Notes: generated by a model from the sequence alone, not told the origin. A stretch of DNA of 64,000 nucleotides from Pseudohongiella sp. (GCF_011050365.1 NZ_DRFV01000016.1:272591-336590), one strand, 5' to 3'. Positions 27,476-35,820 are shown, counted from the first letter of the stretch. A program made the numbers and translations.

Positions 27476-27970
27476 ATGAATACAACCATCAAGTCTGTCT
27501 TTGTCGCCGGTCTGCTGAGCCTCGGGGCCAGCGTCAGTTTTGCTGCCGGTCCGGCCGCTACCATCGATCAACTGGCATGGATGACTGGCAACTATGCCGG
27601 CAACCTGGGTCCGAACACGCTGGAAGAAAACTGGATCGCGCCCGAGGGCGGCTCCATTGCTGCGATGGTGCGTATGACCGGTAACGGCGGCACCAGCATG
27701 TTTGAAATGATAACCATCGAAGAGGTAGACGGTTCGCTGGTGTTGAATGTGCAGCAGTTTGATGCCGGTTTCAAACCCCGCGCGCCTGAGCCCACCACCA
27801 TGGAGCTGGCCATGATCATGGACAACCATGTGCACTTTAATGCCGTGACAGAGGGCGGCATGCGTTCGCTGGGATACACTCTGGAGGGTGACACTTTCAC
27901 CATTCACGTTGAGCAGGCCAGCGGACAGACCATGAACATCGAACTGCAGAAACGCAGCCTGTGGGATTGA
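27476..27970 (+). CDS. Exported protein, DUF6265-like
   Basis: 164 residues. A signal peptide (cleavage likely after SFAAG, about residue 25) is followed by a beta-rich domain containing LAWMTGNYAG, LEENWIAPEGGSIAAMVRM and FEMITIEEVDGSLVL, the pattern of the DUF6265 lipocalin-like family. The role is unknown; a small-molecule carrier in the periplasm is possible. GGGAG lies upstream of the ATG. It is 25 bases upstream of an SDR gene and may be its operon partner. Confidence 0.75.
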   Translation: MNTTIKSVFVAGLLSLGASVSFAAGPAATIDQLAWMTGNYAGNLGPNTLEENWIAPEGGSIAAMVRMTGNGGTSMFEMITIEEVDGSLVLNVQQFDAGFKPRAPEPTTMELAMIMDNHVHFNAVTEGGMRSLGYTLEGDTFTIHVEQASGQTMNIELQKRSLWD

Positions 27971-27995
27971 TCACCAGCGTGAAAGGGTAGCTTTG

Positions 27996-28874
27996 ATGGC
28001 TGAGTTCCAAGGTAAAACCGCCGTCATCAGTGGCGGCGCAGAGGGCATTGGTTTCAGTATCGCCAGGGCAATGGGTGCTCAGGGCATGAACATTGTGCTC
28101 GGTGATATTGACCCGGTGCAACTGGAGAAAGCAGTTGCCACCTTGACCGCGCAAGATGTGCCGGTACTGGGTGTGGTGATGGATGTCACCCAGCCTGCAC
28201 AGTGGCAGGCGCTGGCCCGGCAGGCCAGTGAACGCTTCGGCAACATCCATATGCTGGTCAACAATGCCGGTGTTGGCGGCGGCACCGGTACCGTGGAGCA
28301 GATTTCCGAGCGCGACTGGCGCTGGGTGCTCGACGTCAACCTGATGGGTGTTATCTACGGCACACAAACGGTGGTGCCTCTCATCAAGCAGCACGGCGAG
28401 GGAGGCTGGCTGATCAATGTCGCGTCCATGGCCGGTATGGTGGGCGTGCCGTACGCGGGTGCCTACACTGCCACCAAGGTCGCTGTTGTGGGCATGTCGG
28501 AGAGCTGGTTTGCCGAACTTCAGCCGCATCACATCAAGGTATCTGTGCTGTGCCCGGCGTTTGTGCAGACCCGCATCAATTTGTCCGAGCGCAACCGGCA
28601 GGCAGGTTATCAGCACGCGGAGGATGCCACTGAACAGGACGCTGCCATCGCCGCGCGCATGCAGGCCATTATCGACAATGGTCTGGCCGTCGACGTCGTC
28701 GGGGAACGCGTCGTGGAAGCGGTCCGTCAGGGCGAGCTGTATATTTTTACTCACCCCAATTATCGCAAGGTTGTGCAGCAGCGTTATCAGGCCATTGACG
28801 ATGCGTTTGCGCGCGCCGCCGACAGTCCCTTGCTGGCCTCGGTGCTGGATGAGGACATCGTTGGTTTTACCTGA
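27996..28874 (+). CDS. Short-chain dehydrogenase/reductase
   Basis: 292 residues from the ATG at 27996. The cofactor motif is GGAEGIGFS (about 14-22), Asp in LGDIDP suggests NAD(H) preference, NNAGVGGG is the NNAG motif, and the catalytic group is Ser in VASMAG with Tyr and Lys in YTATK. It is a classical cytoplasmic SDR of unknown substrate; the long C-terminus (about 60 residues after the core) is similar to that of fatty-aldehyde or ketone reductases. It precedes the enoyl-reductase-like gene by 39 bases and probably shares its transcript. Confidence 0.88.
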   Translation: MAEFQGKTAVISGGAEGIGFSIARAMGAQGMNIVLGDIDPVQLEKAVATLTAQDVPVLGVVMDVTQPAQWQALARQASERFGNIHMLVNNAGVGGGTGTVEQISERDWRWVLDVNLMGVIYGTQTVVPLIKQHGEGGWLINVASMAGMVGVPYAGAYTATKVAVVGMSESWFAELQPHHIKVSVLCPAFVQTRINLSERNRQAGYQHAEDATEQDAAIAARMQAIIDNGLAVDVVGERVVEAVRQGELYIFTHPNYRKVVQQRYQAIDDAFARAADSPLLASVLDEDIVGFT

Positions 28875-28913
28875 TTCAATCTGAAAATTTCACTTCCAGG
28901 CGGGAGCAGAGTG

Positions 28914-30089
28914 ATGGCAGAACGTAAGCTGGACATCGTGGTTTATGGCGCCACCGGCTTTACCGGTCGACTGGTATGCGAGTATCTCAACCAACAATAC
29001 GGCGCCGATGGCGACGTGGCCTGGGCGATGGCCGGCCGCAGCCAGGACAAGCTGGCGCGTGTGCGACAGGAATTGGGGATACCTGACTCTATTCCGTTGG
29101 TGATCACCGATGCTGAGGATCCCGCCAGCATTGATGCCATGGTCGCTGATACCAAAGTGGTACTGACCACTGTTGGTCCATATCAGTTGTACGGCAGCGC
29201 GCTGGTCGCCGCCTGCGCTGCCGCGGGCACTGACTATGTGGATCTGTGCGGCGAGCCCAACTGGATGCATGACATGATTCAGACGCATGGAGAAACTGCC
29301 AAGGCCAGTGGTGCCAGGATTTTGTTCTCCTGTGGCTTTGATTCCATCCCGTTTGAACTGGGTGTTTATTTTTTACAACAGCATGCCAGAGAAACGTTTG
29401 GCGCCGTCCTGCCCCGGATCAAGGGGCGCGTGCGCGGTATGAAAGGCGGTTTTTCCGGCGGTACGCTGGCCAGTCTGAAAGCAACGATGGCAGCCACTGC
29501 GGTTGAACCATCATTGCGCGAATTGCTGGCCAGTCCGTTTGCGTTAACTGAAGGTTTTACCGGCCCTGATCAGCCTGCCGGACTCGCACCGGTGCATGAC
29601 GCCGATATTGGCAGCTGGTCAGCGCCGTTTGTCATGGCCACCATCAACACCAAAAATGTGCATCGTTCGAATCTGCTGATGGGCCACCCTTATGGCAAGG
29701 ATTTTGTCTATGACGAAATGCTGCTGACGGGGCCCGGGGAGAAGGGCGAGGCGGCGGCCAAAGCGGTGGCTGCGGACAACTCAATGGCATCCAGCAAACT
29801 GCAGCCTGGAGATGGCCCGTCACGGGAGGAGCGCGAAAGCGGCATGTTTGATGTGCTGTTTGTGGGTTCAAATGCCCACGGTGATGCGTTGGCGGCAAGC
29901 GTTAAAGGCACCATGGATCCCGGTTATGGCACTACATCAAAAATGATTGCAGAAACCGCTATCTGCCTGGTCAAACATCCGGATGTGGCCAAAGGCGGTA
30001 TCTGGACGCCAGGCGCAGCTTTGCAGGACTTGCTGATTGCACGGCTGGAAAAGCATGCGGGCATGAGTTTCGCTGTCGAGCAGCGCTGA
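28914..30089 (+). CDS. Saccharopine-dehydrogenase-like / trans-acting enoyl reductase family protein
   Basis: 391 residues. The Rossmann start DIVVYGATGFTGRLVCEYL, followed by AMAGRSQDKL and TTVGPYQLYGSALVAACAAAGTDYVDLCGE, is diagnostic of the saccharopine-dehydrogenase-like group that includes mycobacterial trans-acting enoyl reductases (Rv2449c and Rv2953 type). Those reduce double bonds on lipid or polyketide chains; close relatives in proteobacteria are uncharacterised. A later GCGFDSIPFELG-like segment (here CGFDSIPFELG) is also conserved. The ATG at 28914 follows a GGGAG. Lipid metabolism is the most likely setting, by inference. Confidence 0.85.
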   Translation: MAERKLDIVVYGATGFTGRLVCEYLNQQYGADGDVAWAMAGRSQDKLARVRQELGIPDSIPLVITDAEDPASIDAMVADTKVVLTTVGPYQLYGSALVAACAAAGTDYVDLCGEPNWMHDMIQTHGETAKASGARILFSCGFDSIPFELGVYFLQQHARETFGAVLPRIKGRVRGMKGGFSGGTLASLKATMAATAVEPSLRELLASPFALTEGFTGPDQPAGLAPVHDADIGSWSAPFVMATINTKNVHRSNLLMGHPYGKDFVYDEMLLTGPGEKGEAAAKAVAADNSMASSKLQPGDGPSREERESGMFDVLFVGSNAHGDALAASVKGTMDPGYGTTSKMIAETAICLVKHPDVAKGGIWTPGAALQDLLIARLEKHAGMSFAVEQR

Positions 30090-30164
30090 GCCTGAAACGT
30101 CTGACAAACCTGCCTGTCATGATACAATTGAGGACTTAAGCAGTTCCCTGAAGAGACAGATTTC

Positions 30165-31547
30165 ATGAAACAGATTTTGGCATTGGGCATATTACTGAGC
30201 GTCAGCATCAATGCGTACGCCGATATGTTCGCCGTATTCCGCGACGAGGACGGCACCACCAACTGGCAATACATCGCAAATACCAGCGCCAGCCTGCTGA
30301 TTCTGATTCTGTTGGTGGTATTGTTTTTCCTGGTACGTGCCAACCTGCGGGCAGGTCGCTCGAACCGGGCGCTAAAAGAAATCAAAGCGACGCTGGAAGA
30401 TCGTGTGGCCAGGCGCACCCAGGTACTGGAGGAGACTGCTGAGCAGTTGCGCAAGCGTGAGGCCTATATCACCAGCATAGTCAATTCCATGCCGGTGATG
30501 CTGATTGGTATCAATGATCAGCTTCAGGTGACCCAGTGGAACAAAACTGCCGAAGAAATTACTGGCCGGCCATTTGCTGATGTCACAGGTAAAAACCTGT
30601 GGGCGGCGTACCCGGCCATCACGCTGACCGATGAGCAGGTCAACAGTGTACTGACCTCCGGACAAACGCTGCACCTGAAACATACCCAGCGCGGTCAGTA
30701 CAGTTTTGACATCACGTTGTACCGTCTGCGCGACTCCGATGACACCGGAATTGTGATTCTGATCTCCGACATCACCAAGCAGGTGAATGCCGAGAATAAG
30801 GTGGCGGAGCGCGACAAGTTGTCTGCGCTGGGCGAACTGGCTTCTGCCATGGCCTATGATATCAGTCTGCCCATCAACACCATTTTGCAGCATGTGTCTG
30901 ATGCCAAAGACAAGATAGAGGCGACAGACCTGGGATCGGTGCAGCCGGCGCTGTTGCAGGAGGTTGAGGTTGTGCGCCAGAGCGCTCAGCAGGCGACGGC
31001 GATTTCGCAAAACCTGCTGGATCTTGCCCGCAGTCATAGCAATGCCAAACAGGTTGCTGATATTCCTGTGATCATGGATCAAAGTATCGAACAGGCCAGT
31101 GATCTGTTTACTGACAGTGATGGCCTGGCTTTCAGGGATATCGAGATTCGTCGCAGCTACGCCGATGACCTGCCGCCAATGTCGTGTTTCCCTGCCGAAC
31201 TGGAGCAGGCCTTTTCGCGTGTGCTCCGCAGTGCGTACTACGCGCTCAAGGCCAGTGCGCTGAAAGACGGCGAACAGTCGCCACCTCGTATACATATCGA
31301 GATCGGTCAGTTCTTCGACTCACTGTGGATCAAGGTACTGCATAAAGGCAAGCCACTGGCTGCCAGTGAGCAGCTGGAGATATTTGAGCCGTTTTTTGTG
31401 GCAACGTCGGATAACGGGTCGTATCCGGTCGAGTATCGGCTGTCATACCCCTATTTCATCATCACCGAACATCATCGGGGCCATATGTCAGTGACGTCTG
31501 ATGAGCATTTTGGTACCTGCTTCAATATTCAATTGTCACTGGTTTGA
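30165..31547 (+). CDS. Sensor-kinase-like membrane protein with PAS domain and degenerate kinase core
   Basis: 460 residues. It has a signal-like N-terminus (1-19), one membrane helix (about 41-58), a coiled coil (about 65-100), a PAS domain (about 100-205), and a dimerisation/ATPase-like region. The H-box reads ELASAMAYDISLPINTIL: the expected His is Tyr231. The N-box (RVLRSAYYAL) lacks its Asn, and the first glycine box (LHKGKPL) lacks Asp. It therefore cannot act as a normal histidine kinase and may be a pseudokinase or allosteric partner. The frame is intact over its whole length. It converges with the Hen1-like gene, overlapping it by 12 bases at the 3' ends. Confidence 0.8.
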   Translation: MKQILALGILLSVSINAYADMFAVFRDEDGTTNWQYIANTSASLLILILLVVLFFLVRANLRAGRSNRALKEIKATLEDRVARRTQVLEETAEQLRKREAYITSIVNSMPVMLIGINDQLQVTQWNKTAEEITGRPFADVTGKNLWAAYPAITLTDEQVNSVLTSGQTLHLKHTQRGQYSFDITLYRLRDSDDTGIVILISDITKQVNAENKVAERDKLSALGELASAMAYDISLPINTILQHVSDAKDKIEATDLGSVQPALLQEVEVVRQSAQQATAISQNLLDLARSHSNAKQVADIPVIMDQSIEQASDLFTDSDGLAFRDIEIRRSYADDLPPMSCFPAELEQAFSRVLRSAYYALKASALKDGEQSPPRIHIEIGQFFDSLWIKVLHKGKPLAASEQLEIFEPFFVATSDNGSYPVEYRLSYPYFIITEHHRGHMSVTSDEHFGTCFNIQLSLV

Positions 31548-32150
31548 TTCAAAACAGACCATCTGCGTCGAACTACCCAGGCCCGGGTGCAGCTGGCCAA
31601 TGTCTGCATAACGTGCAGTGTAGTGGTGACGTCCGGCAACGCCTTCACACCATGATCTGAACTGTGCCCGGGTCCACTCGAAGTAGTGGCCGGGATGACG
31701 GATTTCGTGATCGGCCATGCCATGTATCGGGTTGTATTCCTTGTTTGGCGTGGTGATGACCACCAGTGGCGGCCGCAACACGCGGAACACGGTGTCCTCA
31801 ACACGTGACAGGCGGCCCGGCTCAATATGCTCAATGGTTTCCAGCATGATCGCGGCATCAATTTTTCCGTCGACGCCTTTTGCGTACCAGTCGGTGTTTT
31901 CAAACGAGCCGCGGCAGACCTTGAGCTGCGCCGGCGGATTGAGCAAGTCGATATTCAGCGCATCACGCGCATCGTCCAGAGCGGCGGCATCAATGTCGAT
32001 GCCGATCAGGCGGGATATCTGTGTGAGCTCGCGTAACCACACCAGCAGTTCGCCATTACCACAGCCCAGGTCGACCACGCGCCGGGCACCACTGTGCTGG
32101 ATTTCATGGAGGACGGCGTCGATACGCGCACGGTGCAGGTCAGTTGTCAT
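31536..32150 (-). CDS. Hen1-like RNA 3'-terminal 2'-O-methyltransferase, stand-alone
   Basis: 204 residues. The SAM motif VDLGCGNGELL (26-36) is followed by the Hen1 metal-site motif LETIEH with Glu104, Glu107 and His108, and by RHPGHYFEWTR with His155, the fourth ligand. TTPNKEYNP (133-141) is also a Hen1 hallmark. Hen1 methylates the 2'-OH of RNA 3' ends; bacterial Hen1 usually joins Pnkp in an RNA-repair cassette. No pnkp or ligase-like gene is next to this one, and the protein has only the methyltransferase part without the N-terminal Pnkp-binding/ligase-activating domain seen in the bacterial enzyme. Its substrate is therefore open. Confidence 0.85.
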   Translation of the reverse strand: MTTDLHRARIDAVLHEIQHSGARRVVDLGCGNGELLVWLRELTQISRLIGIDIDAAALDDARDALNIDLLNPPAQLKVCRGSFENTDWYAKGVDGKIDAAIMLETIEHIEPGRLSRVEDTVFRVLRPPLVVITTPNKEYNPIHGMADHEIRHPGHYFEWTRAQFRSWCEGVAGRHHYTARYADIGQLHPGLGSSTQMVCFESNQ

Positions 32151-32183
32151 GCGCGTATTATACCGCGTGTGAGGCGCCGTGTA

Positions 32184-34661
32184 TCACGGAGTTGAGGCAG
32201 GTGCGCGACGCTGCGACCAGGACTGCTCAATGGCATAACCGAGCGCCAGCAACTCTGCATCGCTTAGCTGCCGACCCAACAACTCCATGCCCATGGGCAA
32301 TCCCGAGCCGCTGAAACCAATCGGCAGGGACAGCGCCGGGAAGCCGGAATTGCCGCTAAGGCTGCAGTTGTTGCCGGGCTGGTTTTCCCCGATCAGCACG
32401 GGCAGCGCGGAAATCGGTGGATAGGCAATCAGGTCCAGTTGTTGTGAGTCCATCACGGTGTTGATGGCGCTTTTCAGGTCATCACGCGCGGCCATGGCTG
32501 CGGCGTAACGTTGCGGGTCCTGCTCGCCGGCCGCGCTGCGGCTCAGCAGCGTGGCCACCGCGGCATGATACTGTCCACTGGCGACTATGGCTTCCAGGTC
32601 GGGATATTGCGTGCTGCCAAAGGTCTGCAGGTAGACGTCCAGGTCGGTCTCGAATTCGTGACCAATCAATCCTGAATTGCTGATCAGTGTCGCCATGTCG
32701 GGAATGTTGATGTCGACGATGTCGGCGCCCAGTGACTCCAGGTGCGCAAAGGCCTGTTGAAACAAGTCCCGGATTGCCGGTTCGGCGTCAGCCAGGTAGG
32801 CGTCCAGCTTGCCTATCCGTAAATCCTGCAATGACGCGGTGCCCAATGCCGCTGAGAATTGTATTGCGTCGTGCTGGTGCATCAGTGCGGTATCAGCATC
32901 CAGCGGGTCGTAGCCGATGGTCAGGTCGAGCACGATCGCCAGATCTTCGATTGTTCTGGCCAGCGGGCCGGCAACATCCTGAGTATGGGATAGCGGCATG
33001 ATCCCATAAATACTGCTTAAACCTTTGGTCGGCCGCAGACCCACCAGGTTATTGAAGGCAGCAGGAATACGGATGGAGCCACAGGTGTCAGAGCCCATGC
33101 CGGCGGCGGCAAAACTGGCGGCCACCGCGGCTGCGGTGCCGCCACTGGAGCCGCCTGGCACCCGGGCCGGATCATACGGGTTACGGGTCTGTCCACCCAG
33201 CGAGCTGACACTGGTGATGCCGTAGGCAAATTCGTGTAAGTTGGTTTTGGCCAGGATCACCGCGCCGGCTTCTCGCAGCAGGCGCACCTGGGTGGCCTCC
33301 TGATTGGGCACAAAATCAGCCAATGCCTGCGAAGCGCCGGTGGTTGGCATATCGGTGGTGTTGTAGTTGTCCTTGATCACCACGGGTATGCCATGCAGCA
33401 AGCTGCGCGGACCACTGCGCTGGCGCTCCGCGTCCAATGCACGAGCCTGTTCGCGCGCGTTGTCATTGAGCCTCAGAATGGCATTAAGCTGCGGGCCCTG
33501 CTGATCATAGGCTTCAATGCGGGCCAGATAGCTGTCAACCAGTTGCACGGAATTCAGTCTGCCTTCAGCCATCTGCTGCTGCAGTGTCAGGATGCCGGTT
33601 TCAGTGATGTCATCAGAAGTAGTGGTAACTGGCGCTTCAGCAGTTTTCGGTAGCGGCATGGCCTGCATTTGCATGACGCTGCGCAGTCGGTCAGGGTAGT
33701 CAGTGATGATGCCATCAACCCCTATGTCGATCAGGTGTGCCATGGTGGCTGTGTCATTGATGGTCCAGGGGATCACTGTCATTCCCAGTGTATGTGCCTG
33801 CTCGACCATCTCACGCGTAGTGAAGGCCTCGTAGCCGGCATCGTCGATTCGCCCGCTCTGTGGCGAGCCGTGGACCGGTGAAATGGCGTCGGCGCCAAAT
33901 GACGCTGCGGCGGCCGGCAGGTTGCAGTCGAAATCGTCCATGTCGATGCCACCGGTCCAGGGTGATGCCCCCGGCATGCCACATTGCAGGAAGGACTGCG
34001 CATTGGACAGGGCCACAATCGGCAGCTCCGGCGCGAGCTCGCTGACCCGCATCAATGTGGCCCAGTCGAAGCTTTGAATGCTGACCTGATGCTGCATCCG
34101 GTGCTGGCGAATCTGCCCGACGACGGCCGCGACAAATACATCACGCGGCGCGGTTTCCTGCGGTGCCCCGGCTTCCACTTTGGTTTCGATGTTCAGCATG
34201 ACATCGTAGGCACGATAACGTTTAACCAGATCAAACACTTCGCTGAGCAACACCATGCGAGCGCCCGGCACGGTCTGCTGGCCGGCATACGCCTCGGCGC
34301 GCTGCGTGCCACAGTCCAGCGTGCGTATCTGGTCCCAGTGCAGGTCCTTGATGTACTTGCCCACGTAGGGAAATTCGGGGTCATTGGCGGTGGCCGGCCC
34401 GGTGTCCAGGCAGCGATGAGCCAGCACCTGGCGGTCGTGGGTAACCACCACATAACCGTCCTCGCTGACCTGGGTATCCAGCTCCAGCGTGCTGACGCCC
34501 AGTTCCAGGGCGTTGGCGAAGGCTTTCAGCGTGCTTTCGGTGACCAGGCCGATGCCGCCGCGATGGGCTTGCAGATCGAAGGGCCGGGCCTGTTCCTGGG
34601 CGAGGATAGGCAGGCTGGTCAGTCCCAGCATAGTGGTCAGGAGTAGGGTGGCCCGGCGCAT
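32184..34661 (-). CDS. Fused glycerophosphodiester phosphodiesterase and amidase, exported
   Basis: 825 residues with a signal peptide (cleavage likely after ILAQ, about residue 21). Residues about 27-335 form a GDPD domain: AHRGG, ENT-equivalent ESTLKAF, ELDTQVSEDG and HD, with a late TINDTATM-type ending. Residues about 355-825 form an amidase-signature domain: Lys in VIKDNYNT, the Ser-Ser-Gly stretch in PGGSSGGTAAAV, and nucleophile Ser in SDTCGSIRIPA. Both sets of catalytic residues look complete. One protein could thus hydrolyse a phosphodiester and an amide of the same substrate outside the cytoplasm, for example an N-acyl glycerophosphoethanolamine. The fusion has no frameshift; the pairing function is inference. 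Confidence 0.88.
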   Translation of the reverse strand: MRRATLLLTTMLGLTSLPILAQEQARPFDLQAHRGGIGLVTESTLKAFANALELGVSTLELDTQVSEDGYVVVTHDRQVLAHRCLDTGPATANDPEFPYVGKYIKDLHWDQIRTLDCGTQRAEAYAGQQTVPGARMVLLSEVFDLVKRYRAYDVMLNIETKVEAGAPQETAPRDVFVAAVVGQIRQHRMQHQVSIQSFDWATLMRVSELAPELPIVALSNAQSFLQCGMPGASPWTGGIDMDDFDCNLPAAAASFGADAISPVHGSPQSGRIDDAGYEAFTTREMVEQAHTLGMTVIPWTINDTATMAHLIDIGVDGIITDYPDRLRSVMQMQAMPLPKTAEAPVTTTSDDITETGILTLQQQMAEGRLNSVQLVDSYLARIEAYDQQGPQLNAILRLNDNAREQARALDAERQRSGPRSLLHGIPVVIKDNYNTTDMPTTGASQALADFVPNQEATQVRLLREAGAVILAKTNLHEFAYGITSVSSLGGQTRNPYDPARVPGGSSGGTAAAVAASFAAAGMGSDTCGSIRIPAAFNNLVGLRPTKGLSSIYGIMPLSHTQDVAGPLARTIEDLAIVLDLTIGYDPLDADTALMHQHDAIQFSAALGTASLQDLRIGKLDAYLADAEPAIRDLFQQAFAHLESLGADIVDINIPDMATLISNSGLIGHEFETDLDVYLQTFGSTQYPDLEAIVASGQYHAAVATLLSRSAAGEQDPQRYAAAMAARDDLKSAINTVMDSQQLDLIAYPPISALPVLIGENQPGNNCSLSGNSGFPALSLPIGFSGSGLPMGMELLGRQLSDAELLALGYAIEQSWSQRRAPASTP

Positions 34662-34687
34662 GTAATGGCATTCCCGTCTTTAGAAAA

Positions 34688-34717
34688 TTGGCAGATAGCA
34701 CATGGAGAGTCTATAAC
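34688..34717 (+). promoter_or_regulatory. Candidate sigma-70 promoter for the double-glycine peptide gene
   Basis: TTGGCA at 34688-34693 and TATAAC at 34712-34717 with an 18-base spacer, ending 39 bases before the start codon of the peptide gene. Both hexamers are close to consensus. No experimental data. Confidence 0.4.
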
Positions 34718-34756
34718 ACTTATGCAGGGAGCGTTAATCGAAAGAGGTATGACAAG

Positions 34757-35014
34757 ATGAGAGTTCTTAGTGAGAAGGAAATACTCTGTGTGTCGGGCGG
34801 ATCAGACTTTGATCCGATGGATGTGGCCATCAGCTACTCGTCTACTGTTATTGGCGCTGGCGTGGGTATGGTCGCAGGCGGTCCAGTAGGTGGTGTCGTT
34901 GGAGCTGCCGTTGGCTTTGGCGCGGGTTTGGCGATGTCGTTTGGCTACTCTTCGGCCTCGGGACCAGGTGGGTCCTACTATGACGATGGGTCGTCCTGTC
35001 AGGCGTCGAGTTAA
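34757..35014 (+). CDS. Double-glycine-leader peptide with glycine-zipper core (bacteriocin/microcin-like)
   Basis: 85 residues from the ATG at 34757, with AGAGG nine bases upstream. The first 15 residues, MRVLSEKEILCVSGG, have the form of a double-glycine leader (hydrophobic/acidic spacing then GG) removed by C39-peptidase ABC exporters. The core of 70 residues has a GxxxG-rich hydrophobic stretch (VIGAGVGMVAGGPVGGVVGAA, in two parts at about 32-60) and a Ser/Gly-rich tail with a single Cys (GSYYDDGSSCQASS). Class II bacteriocins and microcins look like this; the serine-rich tail recalls microcins carrying siderophore modifications. No exporter gene is in the window. A regulated leader peptide of other function is possible. 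Confidence 0.65.
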   Translation: MRVLSEKEILCVSGGSDFDPMDVAISYSSTVIGAGVGMVAGGPVGGVVGAAVGFGAGLAMSFGYSSASGPGGSYYDDGSSCQASS

Positions 35015-35078
35015 TTGAGTAACCTGGCTCAGGGCTCGCATGGGGCACACGCAGGGCTGCGAAAAATCATAAGAATCA

Positions 35079-35420
35079 ATGGGGGTTATTGTTTTGAACG
35101 CTGCAAAAACTTCAAAGAGATTTCAACTGCAACAGGCGTCCCGTATGGCAGCCAGAGGAAGTCACAGGACGCTTTTTAATTTCTTGTTTCCGATCACTAT
35201 AACTCTATCTTTCACTCTGTTTTATCTTGCACCTCTGGTTGTGACCCAATATACGGAACCGTCTGCTCTGGCTGAGTTCATTAGAATCTATCTCAAATGG
35301 AGTGTATTGGTAGTTGTTACAGCGACTCTGCTTTTGTATCACAAAGCCCGGCAGTGGATGCTGGCACCTTTTATCAAGCAGATCGAAGAACAGGCAGCAG
35401 AGCACTGCAAGGAACCCTGA
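35079..35420 (+). CDS. Small membrane protein, candidate immunity protein
   Basis: 113 residues (ATG at 35079; a TTG at 35094 behind a G-run is an alternative). A basic N-terminus of about 35 residues precedes two membrane helices (about 37-58 and 70-90) and a charged amphipathic tail. It begins 65 bases after the double-glycine peptide gene on the same strand. Its base composition is more AT-rich than the neighbouring core genes. Immunity proteins of class II bacteriocins are typically small, basic and membrane-spanning, so this is a candidate. There is no recognisable family, and the role rests on position and size. Confidence 0.5.
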   Translation: MGVIVLNAAKTSKRFQLQQASRMAARGSHRTLFNFLFPITITLSFTLFYLAPLVVTQYTEPSALAEFIRIYLKWSVLVVVTATLLLYHKARQWMLAPFIKQIEEQAAEHCKEP

Positions 35421-35456
35421 GACTTCTTCAAAGGTTCCCGTCAGGGTGTGGCGACA

Positions 35457-35774
35457 TCACCGTCGAACGACTATCTCGTTCCTGACTTCGGTGACGCCGT
35501 TGACACCGCGAGCGATAGACCCGGCCGTTGCTTTCTCAGTGGCGCTGGTTGCGAATCCTGAAGGCATCACCGTGCCATCGAGCGTTTCGACGCTGATGCT
35601 GGTGCCTGAGACGTCCGAGTCACTGAGCATGCGCGCCTTGACCTGTGTTGTGATAGTTGCATCGTCTATATAGGCGCCGACTGTCTGTTGATCGCGTGCG
35701 ACCGAGCAGCTGACGGTGCCGGAGATGATGACCAGGCCCGTGATAATGGCGATCAATGTCGTTTTCAATTTCAT
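35457..35774 (-). CDS. BON-domain lipoprotein
   Basis: 105 residues. The signal peptide ends in a lipobox-like GTVSC (Cys about residue 23). The mature part is a single BON domain: DDATITTQVKARMLSDSDVSGTSISVETLDGTVMPSGF and VNGVTEVRNEIVVR. BON proteins bind phospholipid and are often stress-induced (OsmY-like). Length is short for OsmY, which has two domains. A ribosome-binding AGGAG lies upstream of the start; its mRNA could pair with a complementary segment about 33 bases further 5'. Confidence 0.85.
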   Translation of the reverse strand: MKLKTTLIAIITGLVIISGTVSCSVARDQQTVGAYIDDATITTQVKARMLSDSDVSGTSISVETLDGTVMPSGFATSATEKATAGSIARGVNGVTEVRNEIVVRR

Positions 35775-35780
35775 GATAAA

Positions 35781-35820
35781 GCTCCTGTCTTGCTAGAGGA
35801 AGTCGGTGAACAGCAGGAGC
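35781..35820. repeat. Inverted repeat over the BON-gene ribosome-binding site
   Basis: GCTCCTG at 35781-35787 and its exact complement CAGGAGC at 35814-35820 bracket 26 bases. On the minus-strand mRNA the arm nearest the start contains the AGGAG ribosome-binding site of the BON gene, so pairing would hide it. It may be chance: seven-base arms this close are not rare. Confidence 0.35.

Noticed and set aside
34757..35014. The peptide gene as a mere extension starting at 34688
   Set aside because: The longer frame begins inside the candidate promoter and adds 23 residues that do not fit a leader; the ATG at 34757 has a ribosome site and starts a double-glycine leader.
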